A stretch of DNA of 38,041 nt from contig JALFLM010000107.1 of assembly GCA_022774705.1 (NCBI GenBank), forward strand, positions 1-38,041, read 5' to 3'. Position 1 is the stretch's first letter. Every line of letters begins with the position of its first letter. A program made the position numbers and the translations under genes. Origin of the DNA: Lachnospiraceae bacterium. GTDB taxonomy: Bacteria; Bacillota; Clostridia; Lachnospirales; Lachnospiraceae. Shown here one piece after another: positions 9,168 to 16,464 of this stretch. The notes below the pieces were generated by a model. It was not told the origin of the DNA. It saw nothing but the letters and a program-made list of their open reading frames with translations, and did no database searches.

Positions 9168-9216
9168 ATAACAAGGGCAAGGGCGCCAGTGTATTTACAC
9201 GGGCGCTCTTTTTTTG
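9168..9216 (+). ncRNA. Predicted ~48-nt leader or tiny RNA ending at the attenuator
   Basis: The promoter start near 9168 and the terminator T-run at 9209-9215 define a very short transcript with an 11-base 5' end, including a duplicated AAGGGC (9173-9184), and one long hairpin. It could be a non-functional abortive leader, an attenuator regulating the downstream operon by readthrough, or a discrete small RNA. Inferred from sequence only. Confidence 0.45.
9179..9215 (+). terminator. Intrinsic terminator or attenuator before the ATP-grasp operon
   Basis: The inner stem GTGTA/TACAC (9189-9200) and the outer GC-rich stem formed by AAGGGCGCC and GGGCGCTCTT are separated by one A-G mismatch and followed by seven Ts (9209-9215). 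It lies 79 bases upstream of the first operon start codon. Confidence 0.82.
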
Positions 9217-9293
9217 ATGTAACAGGATATTCCATGTATCACCTTATCACCAGAAATCAGGCCTGCGTAATATGAACTATGGAGGAGAGAAAG

Positions 9294-10616
9294 ATGAATG
9301 ATTATACAGATTTAATTGATCATGCGGACAGTATCAACTACCTGCTTGCCCGGTATGGTGTCAAATTCGGCATATACAAAAATAACGAGTTCAAAGAGCA
9401 GTTATTTCCTTATGATGCAATTCCGAGAATTATCACAAAACAGGAGTTTGATTATCTGGAAAAAGGTCTGATTCAGAGAGTCGATGCACTGAACTGCTTT
9501 CTGTACGATGTGTATAATAAAAAACAGATTATTGCTGATGGAGTGATTCCTGCAGATTTTGTTTTTTCATCGAAAGGCTATCTGCCCCAGTGTGAAGGCA
9601 TTGTTCCCCCCGGGAAGATTTACAGCCACATTTCAGGAATCGATCTGGTTCAGGCAAAGGACGGTACCTGGTATATTCTGGAGGACAATCTGAGGATTCC
9701 GTCGGGGGCATCTTATCCTATGATTGCCAGAGAGCTGGCAAGACGTGCCGCTCCGGAGGCTTTCAAAAAAAATCCGCTGTATGACAACCGGAATTATGCT
9801 TCCATGCTGAAGGAGTGTATGGATTATGCCAGCACAGGCGGTATCAACGTGGTCATGACCCCCGGCCGCTATAATTCGGCATTCTTTGAACATTCCTACC
9901 TGGCAGAGCGTTCCGGTGCGGTTCTGGCTATGCCTTCCGATCTGGTGGTGGAGGATGATCACCTGTACTATAAGGAGTACACCGGCAAAAAAATTCAGGT
10001 TGGCGCGATTTACCGCCGTGTATCCGATGAATATATGGATCCGCTGACTTTTGAGCCTGATTCCCTGATCGGTGTTCCCGGTATCATGGATGTGTTCCGG
10101 GCAGGCAATGTGGCCATGATGAATGCGCCGGGCAATGGCGTGGCAGATGACAAGGGAATCTACTATTTCGTACCTAAAATGATAAAATATTATCTGAATG
10201 AAGAACCGATCCTGAAGAATGCTCCTACCTATCTGGCGTTTTATGAAGAGGACAGAAAGTATATTCTGGACAATATGCAGAATCTTGTTATTAAGGATGT
10301 TTCGGAAGCCGGCGGATACGGTGTCATTTTCGGACGTGATCTTTCCGTTGAGCAGCTGGAGAATCTGAAACAGATCGTGACAAACGAATCCCGCAGATTC
10401 ATTGCTCAGGAAGTCATCGATTTCCTGGATCTGAAAATCGTGGACGGGAACGAAGAGGTGGAGAGAAAAGCCGATCTGCGTGCTTTCGTTCTTTCAGGTG
10501 AGAAAACAAAGGTATGGCCTTCGGGACTGACCAGATTTTCAAGAAATCCCGATTCATTTGTAGTAAATTCATCTCAAGGAGGAGGGTTTAAAGACACATG
10601 GGTGTTATCTCGTTAG
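9294..10616 (+). CDS. Circularly permuted ATP-grasp protein (type 2, DUF404/DUF407)
   Basis: This 440-residue protein belongs to the circularly permuted ATP-grasp family (CP_ATPgrasp_2), predicted to form amide or peptide bonds via an acyl-phosphate. Features: FSSKGYLPQCEGIVPP, the YRRVSDEYMDPLTF block, the nucleotide-binding strand VIKDVSEAGGYG with K334, FIAQEVIDF, and the C-terminal VNSSQGGGFKDTWVL. ATG 9294 is preferred over ATG 9279 because GGAGGAG at 9281-9287 lies 6 bases upstream. Its 3' end overlaps the alpha-E gene by 19 bases. Iyer and Aravind's genome-context work predicted that this family works with alpha-E and transglutaminase-like proteins; here the three are adjacent in that order. 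The substrate is unknown. Confidence 0.92.
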   Translation: MNDYTDLIDHADSINYLLARYGVKFGIYKNNEFKEQLFPYDAIPRIITKQEFDYLEKGLIQRVDALNCFLYDVYNKKQIIADGVIPADFVFSSKGYLPQCEGIVPPGKIYSHISGIDLVQAKDGTWYILEDNLRIPSGASYPMIARELARRAAPEAFKKNPLYDNRNYASMLKECMDYASTGGINVVMTPGRYNSAFFEHSYLAERSGAVLAMPSDLVVEDDHLYYKEYTGKKIQVGAIYRRVSDEYMDPLTFEPDSLIGVPGIMDVFRAGNVAMMNAPGNGVADDKGIYYFVPKMIKYYLNEEPILKNAPTYLAFYEEDRKYILDNMQNLVIKDVSEAGGYGVIFGRDLSVEQLENLKQIVTNESRRFIAQEVIDFLDLKIVDGNEEVERKADLRAFVLSGEKTKVWPSGLTRFSRNPDSFVVNSSQGGGFKDTWVLSR

Positions 10617-11269
10617 ATAGAGCCGACAGCCTGTTCTGGCTGGGCCGTTATACAGAAAGAGTTTTTACAACGGTAAAGATGTTTTTTAAATATTATGACA
10701 GGATGATCGATCAGAATGAAAATGCCTATCAGAAATTCTGCATGGATCTGTCCATTCCCGATGTGTATGGCAGCAGGGAGAACTTTGTCAAGAATTACAT
10801 ACTGGATGAAGGGAATCCGGATTCTATTATTTCCAATATGAAACGGGCCTGTGACAATGCGCTGGTGAGCCGTGACGATGTCAGTACAGAATCAATGGCT
10901 TATCTGGAGCTCTGCCTGCAGGCAATCCGCAGGGCAAGGGGTTCTGCGGCGCCTCTTTTTGAACTGCAGTCTGTGATTGACGATATTTACGCGTTCTGGG
11001 GCAGTATTGATGACTGTATCGTGGATGAGGAAATCCGCAATATTGTCAAATGCGGCCGCTATGTGGAGCGTATGGATCTTTATCTGCGGCTGGGCTACGG
11101 CCAGGCGGCTCTTGACAAGGAATTTGCCAAATTTTCCAAACGTCTGGAGAGGGTACGCATCGGCTATAATCATGAAAAGTATCAGGAGCTGGCAGCCCTG
11201 CTTGCCCGCCGGGATGAGTACGATGAACTGAGAAGAAAGATGCTTGTTACGCTTCAGGGGATTTTTTAA
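10598..11269 (+). CDS. Alpha-E domain protein (DUF403/COG2307)
   Basis: The start, ISLDRADSLFWLGRYTERVFTTVKMF, is the hallmark of the all-helical alpha-E family, found almost always beside circularly permuted ATP-grasp genes. No catalytic activity is known; a scaffold or substrate-holding role is inferred. At 223 residues it is shorter than the ~300-320 typical of many members, although the end (RRKMLVTLQGIF) looks natural and there is no sign of frameshift. ATG 10598 overlaps the ATP-grasp gene by 19 bases, with GGAGGAGGG upstream, so translation is probably coupled. A 107-base gap separates it from the transglutaminase-like gene. Confidence 0.9.
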   Translation: MGVISLDRADSLFWLGRYTERVFTTVKMFFKYYDRMIDQNENAYQKFCMDLSIPDVYGSRENFVKNYILDEGNPDSIISNMKRACDNALVSRDDVSTESMAYLELCLQAIRRARGSAAPLFELQSVIDDIYAFWGSIDDCIVDEEIRNIVKCGRYVERMDLYLRLGYGQAALDKEFAKFSKRLERVRIGYNHEKYQELAALLARRDEYDELRRKMLVTLQGIF

Positions 11270-11325
11270 ATCCTTCTTTGGGGAGATTCCGGTTCAGAGG
11301 AATGCTTTTATTTGATAAAGAAAGC

Positions 11326-11354
11326 TTGCCAAATAAATACGAATCATGTATGAT
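11326..11354 (+). promoter_or_regulatory. Possible internal promoter TTGCCA-N17-TATGAT before the transglutaminase-like gene
   Basis: TTGCCA at 11326-11331 and TATGAT at 11349-11354 have ideal 17-base spacing inside the 107-base gap. Transcription would begin near 11361, at the ribosome binding site, giving a very short leader to the TTG start. Moderate match; could be chance. Confidence 0.35.
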
Positions 11355-11376
11355 GGTTTCAAGGAAGGTGAATTTC

Positions 11377-12189
11377 TTGAAAAAGCTTTATTACAAATAC
11401 GAAATGGAAGCGGATTTTGATCCGCCTGTGTGGAATCATTATGTAAATCTGCGCTGTATTCCGGCTGTCAGTTCCTGCCAGCAGATCTACGGCAGCCGGG
11501 TGCAGATCGATGATGCCGATTATATAAGCAGAAAAGTAGATGGACAGGGTAACGTTGTGATCAGCTGCCGCATGCAGGATTTTCACAGCCATTTCCATAT
11601 GATTTCCGAAGGAACTGCCTTTGTGAATGTGAATGCCCTGGAGAATGAAGAGCTGGATCCCTGTTATGAGTTTTTTACGGATTATACCCGGCCAGATGAA
11701 GGACTGCGCCGTTTTTTTTCGGAAAAGTGCGAGCCGCTTTTTGAGACGGACGGTACGGTGTGGGATAAGGTTATGGGAATGATGCATCTGTTATATGAAT
11801 CTTTTTCCTATGAGGCGGGTGTGACCAGCGTGTCAACGACTGCTGAGGAAGCCTTTATTCTGGGCAGAGGTGTGTGTCAGGATTATGCACACATTCTTAT
11901 TACCCTGTGCCGCATGAAGAAGATTCCAGCCCGCTATGTGGCCGGATTTCTGGACGGCGAGGGCGCTACCCACGCGTGGATCGAGATTTATGATGACGGA
12001 TTCTGGTACGGTTTTGATCCTACTCATGACAGAACAATTACTGATAATTATATTAAAGTTGCACATGGAAGAGACGCCTGTGACTGCCCCATGGAACGCG
12101 GTGTATTCCGGGGATTGACAACCCAGAGCAACCGGGTTAAAGTAGTGGTCACGGAGCATGTGCCAAAAGATGAGGGAGAGAAACACTGA
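11377..12189 (+). CDS. Transglutaminase-like cysteine protease-fold protein (TTG start)
   Basis: This 270-residue transglutaminase-like protein (COG1305 type) has an N-terminal beta domain (KKLYYKYEMEADFDPPVWNHY) and a papain-like core. The triad is visible: C167 in GRGVCQDYAH, H199 in THAWIEIY and D214 in GFDPTHD. TTG 11377 is preferred because AAGGAAGGTG ends 6 bases before it and the family normally begins with a KKL..Y strand here. The longer in-frame reading from 11278 adds an unrelated segment that overlaps a putative promoter. Members next to ATP-grasp and alpha-E genes are predicted to hydrolyse or transfer amide bonds in peptides. Its stop overlaps the next start (TGATG), so it is coupled to the M14 gene. 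Confidence 0.9.
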   Translation: MKKLYYKYEMEADFDPPVWNHYVNLRCIPAVSSCQQIYGSRVQIDDADYISRKVDGQGNVVISCRMQDFHSHFHMISEGTAFVNVNALENEELDPCYEFFTDYTRPDEGLRRFFSEKCEPLFETDGTVWDKVMGMMHLLYESFSYEAGVTSVSTTAEEAFILGRGVCQDYAHILITLCRMKKIPARYVAGFLDGEGATHAWIEIYDDGFWYGFDPTHDRTITDNYIKVAHGRDACDCPMERGVFRGLTTQSNRVKVVVTEHVPKDEGEKH

Positions 12190-13136
12190 TGATAGAAACA
12201 GTTGTATCTGTCGGACTGCCGGTGGATGAGAATCTGGTTGTGAAGAAAAATCGTCTTCAGCCGGAGACTCTGAGCGGACAGGAAAGAAGAATCTGCATCG
12301 TTACCGGTATCCACGGCGATGAGCTGGAGGGCCAGTACGTTTGCTACGAACTGATTAGAAGAATAGAAGCAGAAAAGGAAAAACTGAAAGGCATTGTGGA
12401 TATTTATCCCGCCATTAATCCGCTGGGAATCGATTCGATCACCCGGGGGATTCCCATGTTTGATCTGGATATGAACCGGATTTTCCCCGGTTCCCTGACA
12501 GACGGTGCTTTGTCGGAATACGTGGCGGCACGGGTGGTTGAGGATATGGATGGAGCCGATATGGCTGTGGATATCCACGCCAGCAATATTTATCTGAGAG
12601 AGATCCCGCAGGTGCGTGTCAATGAAAGGACAGCCCGGGAACTGGTGCCCTACGCAAAACTGGTAAACTGCGATTATGTATGGGTGCACAGTGCATCCAC
12701 GGTGCTGGAAGCGACTCTGGCCTACAGTCTCAATTCCCGCGGGGTGAAAACTCTGGTGGTGGAGATGGGCGTAGGCATGCGGATCACGAAGGAATATGGC
12801 AATCAGCTCATTGACGGTATATTCAACCTGATGATCGAGCTGGGAATCTGGGACAGCAAAGAACGGCCGGCGGTTAAGGAACCCATCATATCTACTGATC
12901 ATGAAGTGGGATTTGTCAACGCCGATGTATCGGGCCTGTTTATTCCCTGTGTGGAACACTGGAAAGATATCAAAAAGGGTGCGCTGCTGGGGCAGATCGT
13001 TGATCCTCTGACCGGCAGAGTGGAACAGGAGGTTCTGTCTCCCATGGACGGTATGGTATTTACCCTGCGCGAATATCCCATTGTGGTCAGCGGTTCCCTG
13101 ATCGCACGGGTTCTGGGAGGTGAATATCATGAATAA
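12189..13136 (+). CDS. M14-family AstE/aspartoacylase-like zinc hydrolase (intact active site)
   Basis: This 315-residue protein belongs to the succinylglutamate desuccinylase/aspartoacylase branch of M14 zinc enzymes, which cleave N-acyl or amide bonds. The zinc ligands are present: H42 and E45 in GIHGDELEG, and H130 in VDIHAS. The substrate-binding NP and DMNRIFPG motifs and the catalytic Glu (E192 in VVEMG) also fit. Residues from about 235 form the small beta C-terminal domain (SGLFIPCVEHWKDIKKG, SPMDGMVFTL). ATG 12189 overlaps the transglutaminase stop by one base; the 3' end overlaps the paralog by 8 bases (ATGAATAA). The tight coupling suggests it acts on the product of the ATP-grasp/transglutaminase pair. 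The substrate is not known. Confidence 0.9.
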   Translation: MIETVVSVGLPVDENLVVKKNRLQPETLSGQERRICIVTGIHGDELEGQYVCYELIRRIEAEKEKLKGIVDIYPAINPLGIDSITRGIPMFDLDMNRIFPGSLTDGALSEYVAARVVEDMDGADMAVDIHASNIYLREIPQVRVNERTARELVPYAKLVNCDYVWVHSASTVLEATLAYSLNSRGVKTLVVEMGVGMRITKEYGNQLIDGIFNLMIELGIWDSKERPAVKEPIISTDHEVGFVNADVSGLFIPCVEHWKDIKKGALLGQIVDPLTGRVEQEVLSPMDGMVFTLREYPIVVSGSLIARVLGGEYHE

Positions 13137-14064
13137 GAAAATAGTGTATTCTCTGAAATCCCTGTATCGGGAGGACATGAATATTTATGGATATACATTT
13201 GGGGAAGGTGAGAAATCAGCATGTATCGTGGGTCCGATCCGGGGCAACGAGATTCAGCAGCTGTATGTATGTTCCCGTCTGGTTCGGGCGCTGGCTGTTC
13301 TGGAAAGGCACAATGCCATTCTGCCGGGAAAAGAGATCATGGTGATTCCGTCGGTGAACCACTATTCCATGAACATCGGAAAACGCTTCTGGCCCATCGA
13401 CAATACCGATATCAACAGGATGTTTCCCGGATATGACAAAGGGGAAACGACCCAGCGTATTGCAGCCGGCGTATTCGATGTGGTGAAAGAGTATGAGTAC
13501 GGCATTCAGTTTGCCAGCTTTTATATGCCCGGTGATTTTATTCCCCATGTGCGGATGATGGAAACCGGCTACCACAATCCCAGTCTGGCCAATCTGTTCG
13601 GGCTGCCTTATGTGGTGATCCGCAAGCCGAAACCGGTAGATACCACGACATTGAATTACAATTGGCAGATATGGGAAACCAATGCATTTTCTTTATATAC
13701 CAATGCCACCGATCAGATCGATGAAGAATCTGCCAGTCAGGCGGTGACTGCCGTTCTGCGCTTTCTTGCCAGAATGGGTCTGATACGGTATAATTGTCAT
13801 GGCGGTTATATTGCCAGTGTTCTGTATGAGCAGGAGCTGGAAGTGATCCGCAGTGATGCGGCGGGCATTTACCGGCCGCTGAAAAAGCCGGGAGACTCGG
13901 TCTGCTTCGGTGAGAAGATTGCGGAAATTATCCATCCCTTTGAGGGAACGGTGGAAGGGGAGATTCTGGCATCCACGGATGGCGTTGTTTTCTTCTCCCA
14001 TGTGAAGCCCCTTGTGATGGAGAATGAAGTTGTGTACAAGCTGATCCGGCGAATTCACATCTGA
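13129..14064 (+). CDS. M14-like paralog with degraded zinc site (probable pseudoenzyme)
   Basis: This 311-residue protein aligns along its whole length with the preceding M14 gene: CIVGPIRGNEIQQLYVCSRLV, TDINRMFPG, IPHVRM, and the same C-terminal small domain. The first zinc His is R38 (RGNE), the third-ligand His is F128 (IQFAS), and the catalytic Glu position is Y190 (SLYTN). E41 and the INRMFPG loop remain. It should therefore not bind catalytic zinc in the usual way; a regulatory, structural or heterodimer-partner role is inferred. ATG 13129 is chosen over GTG 13120 because GGGAGGTG lies 7 bases before it. The frame is intact with no internal stops, so selection appears to maintain it. 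Confidence 0.85.
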   Translation: MNKKIVYSLKSLYREDMNIYGYTFGEGEKSACIVGPIRGNEIQQLYVCSRLVRALAVLERHNAILPGKEIMVIPSVNHYSMNIGKRFWPIDNTDINRMFPGYDKGETTQRIAAGVFDVVKEYEYGIQFASFYMPGDFIPHVRMMETGYHNPSLANLFGLPYVVIRKPKPVDTTTLNYNWQIWETNAFSLYTNATDQIDEESASQAVTAVLRFLARMGLIRYNCHGGYIASVLYEQELEVIRSDAAGIYRPLKKPGDSVCFGEKIAEIIHPFEGTVEGEILASTDGVVFFSHVKPLVMENEVVYKLIRRIHI

Positions 14065-14157
14065 ACATGATATAGAAATGTGAACAGGAAACCGGGATCT
14101 GAACAGAAAAGTCGGATTTCAGCAGCTGATTAAATGAATGACAGACACAGTGAGAAT

Positions 14158-14187
14158 AGGGAAGGCTGGAATTTTTCATCCTTCCCT
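14158..14187 (+). terminator. Hairpin ending the ATP-grasp/M14 operon
   Basis: An 8-bp stem AGGGAAGG/CCTTCCCT, with a further TG/CA pair across a C-T mismatch, lies 94 bases after the last M14 stop and is followed by a T-rich but interrupted stretch (GATTTATATTGTTTT). Probably the operon terminator. Confidence 0.65.
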
Positions 14188-14233
14188 GATTTATATTGTT
14201 TTATAATGCCGTTTCGGCGGCGAGGAGGGAAAG

Positions 14234-15013
14234 ATGGAACAGAAGGAATTTTTGGAAAAGGTCCACGGACTGCTGGCTATGGCAGATGAACAGGGCGGGA
14301 TGATTACGGAAGCCGTGATGGAAGAACCGTTTGCCGGTGAAAATCTGGATGCGGATCAGATTCTCTCACTGCGCAGCTACCTGAAGGCCAATGGGGTTAC
14401 CATTGTATCGGAGGATGAGGAGGCTGCTGCTTCAAAAAAGGTTGTGAAAATGACATCTGCCCGCAGTACCGGAAAAATGGAAAATCAGGAAAAGAAAATT
14501 TTCAAATCCTATCTTGCGGAGATGGAACTGCTGGAAACCTACGCACCGGAGGAGGAAGGGGAGCTGTTTGCACGAAAGCTGGCAGGTGATAAAAAGGCCA
14601 GACAACGGCTGGTGGAAGGCAATCTGAAGCGCGTTGTGGAACTGGCAGGAAATTTTGCCGGGCGCGGAGTACCTCTTTCAGATCTGGTGCAGGAAGGCAA
14701 CATGGAACTTCTTCTTATGGTGGATGAGCACAGCGGAGCCGGTTTCCAAGAACAGCTGGAGAGCCGTATTTCCGCAGCCATGCAGATGCTGGTGGAAGAA
14801 CATTCCGGCAGCGATTCCTTCAAAAACCGTATGGCAGATCTGGCCAACAAGCTGATGGATGCCTCGGAAGAATACGCAGCCGACATGGGAGAACAGCCCA
14901 CCATTGAAGACCTGGCGAAGATTCTTCATATACGTCCTGATGAAGTGGAAACTGTGATGAAAATGTCCATGAATGCCATGACCATGGATGAGACCGGTTT
15001 TGGCGGAGAATAA
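14234..15013 (+). CDS. Sigma-70-like protein lacking region 4
   Basis: This 259-residue protein is built like a truncated sigma factor. Residues 1-60 resemble region 1.1 (GGMITEAVMEE, DADQILSLRSYLKANGV). Residues ~95-170 match regions 1.2-2.2 (KARQRLVEGNLKRVVELA, GRGVPLSDLVQEGNMELL). Residues ~195-250 match region 3 (GEQPTIEDLAKILHIRPDEV). The part aligning with regions 2.3-2.4 has lost the aromatic residues used for promoter melting, and region 4 is absent. It could bind core RNA polymerase through the 2.2 helix without recognising a normal promoter. ATG 14234 has GAGGAGGG just upstream. The rRNA methyltransferase gene starts 20 bases after it. The function is not known. Confidence 0.72.
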   Translation: MEQKEFLEKVHGLLAMADEQGGMITEAVMEEPFAGENLDADQILSLRSYLKANGVTIVSEDEEAAASKKVVKMTSARSTGKMENQEKKIFKSYLAEMELLETYAPEEEGELFARKLAGDKKARQRLVEGNLKRVVELAGNFAGRGVPLSDLVQEGNMELLLMVDEHSGAGFQEQLESRISAAMQMLVEEHSGSDSFKNRMADLANKLMDASEEYAADMGEQPTIEDLAKILHIRPDEVETVMKMSMNAMTMDETGFGGE

Positions 15014-15033
15014 AGAGCTGTAAAGGAGTATTT

Positions 15034-16380
15034 ATGAATCTGCCTGAACCATTTTTAAAACGTATGAAGCAGACCCTGGGAGAGGACTTCGATGCTTTTC
15101 TGAAAAGCTATGAGGAGGGACGGTATCAGGGCCTGCGTGTGAATGAACTGAAGATTTCCCGGGATGATTTTCTGAAGCTTTCCGGTTTTTCCCTGGAGCA
15201 GGTTCCCTGGTGCGGGAACGGATTTTACTATAAGGAAGAAGAGCGGCCCGGCCGCCATGTGTGGCATGAAGCGGGTATGTATTATATTCAGGAACCCAGT
15301 GCCATGTCGGCGGCAGAACTGCTGCAGGCTAAACCCGGAGAGCGGGTGCTGGACCTGTGTGCAGCACCCGGCGGCAAGTCTTCCCAGCTGGCGTCAGCCA
15401 TGAAAGGGGAAGGTCTGCTGGTGGTTAACGAAATCCATCCTGCCCGGGCAAAAATCCTTTCCCAGAATATGGAACGGATGGGGGTGCGCAATGTACTGGT
15501 GTGCAGCGAAACGCCGGCCCGTCTTGCGGACCGGTTTGAGGGCTTTTTCGACCGGATTCTCTGCGATGCGCCCTGCTCCGGTGAAGGGATGTTCAGAAAG
15601 GATGAAAATGCGGTGGCGGAATGGAGTACGGAGCATGTAAAGATGTGTGCGGACCGCCAGTTCAGCATCCTGCTGGAGGCACAGAGGATGCTGAAGCCCG
15701 GCGGACGTCTCGTCTATTCCACCTGTACCTTTGCCGAAGAGGAAAATGAAGGCGTCATCGCCCGTTTTCTGGAGGCATGTCCGGAGATGGAAGCCGACCT
15801 GTCGGCGGACTGCCCGTATTTTACGCCGGGAAAACTGCCCGGAACCTGGAGACTGTGGCCCCATCGCCTGCACGGGGAAGGACATGGTGTGGCCGTTCTG
15901 AAAAAAGCCGGAGAACGGATGGACAGTCGGGATGACAGAATGATTCAGGAAAAAACAATTTCCTGGGACGACAGAAAACAGCTGAAGGAATTCCATGCAT
16001 GGGAGGCGGAAACGCTGGCCGAACCGCTTCGGGGACAGTATCTGTTTTTCGGCAATCAGCTGTACCGGGTACCGGAATTCTGTCCCCCCCTTAAAGGACT
16101 GAAAGTCCTTCGCCCCGGACTGCAGATGGGGGAAATAAAAGGAAAACTGTTTAAACCGGCCCATGCTCTGGCTATGGCGCTGCATCCGGAGGAGGTACGC
16201 CGGACGGTCTGTGCAGACCGGGGTGACATTTACCGGTATCTTCACGGGGAAACGCTGGAGTGCGGACAGGAAAAAGGCTGGGTACTGGTCTGCGTGGACG
16301 GAGTATCCGCAGGCTGGGGCAAGGCCAGCGGCCAGACCGTGAAAAATCACTATCCCAAAGGACTGCGGATCAGCTGGTAA
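15034..16380 (+). CDS. rsmF: RsmF-type rRNA (cytosine-C5) methyltransferase
   Basis: This 448-residue NOL1/NOP2/Sun-family SAM-dependent methyltransferase makes m5C in rRNA, using two cysteines. Visible: the SAM motif VLDLCAAPGGKS, motif IV with C181 (DAPCSGEGMFRK) and motif VI with the catalytic C231 (VYSTCTFAEEENE). The C-terminal ~150 residues (RGQYLFFGNQLYRVP, GKLFKPAHALAMAL) match the RsmF-like RNA-binding extension rather than RsmB, which has an N-terminal NusB domain. ATG 15034 has TAAAGGAG upstream. It probably shares a transcript with the sigma-like gene. The E. coli target is 16S C1407; the target in this lineage may include other sites. Confidence 0.88.
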   Translation: MNLPEPFLKRMKQTLGEDFDAFLKSYEEGRYQGLRVNELKISRDDFLKLSGFSLEQVPWCGNGFYYKEEERPGRHVWHEAGMYYIQEPSAMSAAELLQAKPGERVLDLCAAPGGKSSQLASAMKGEGLLVVNEIHPARAKILSQNMERMGVRNVLVCSETPARLADRFEGFFDRILCDAPCSGEGMFRKDENAVAEWSTEHVKMCADRQFSILLEAQRMLKPGGRLVYSTCTFAEEENEGVIARFLEACPEMEADLSADCPYFTPGKLPGTWRLWPHRLHGEGHGVAVLKKAGERMDSRDDRMIQEKTISWDDRKQLKEFHAWEAETLAEPLRGQYLFFGNQLYRVPEFCPPLKGLKVLRPGLQMGEIKGKLFKPAHALAMALHPEEVRRTVCADRGDIYRYLHGETLECGQEKGWVLVCVDGVSAGWGKASGQTVKNHYPKGLRISW

Positions 16381-16393
16381 AACAGAAATATAT

Positions 16394-16422
16394 TTGTTTT
16401 TTATGGAAAAACATGCTATAAT
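16394..16422 (+). promoter_or_regulatory. Promoter for argS: TTGTTT-N17-TATAAT with extended -10
   Basis: TTGTTT at 16394-16399 and TATAAT at 16417-16422 are spaced 17 bases apart, and TGC directly before the -10 gives an extended -10 element. The start would be near 16429, about 36 bases upstream of argS, leaving no room for a T-box leader. Confidence 0.75.
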
Positions 16423-16464
16423 GAACCATTCCATGAGAAAGATTATTATATATGAGGAGATACG

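Noticed and set aside
9179-9215. Terminator assigned to fructokinase
   Set aside because: It lies about 160 bases after the fructokinase stop and just downstream of a consensus promoter, so it belongs to the short leader, although it would also stop readthrough from upstream.
12048-13178. 376-codon minus-strand frame over the M14 gene
   Set aside because: Antisense to an intact M14 enzyme with overlapping coupled neighbours; no family features.
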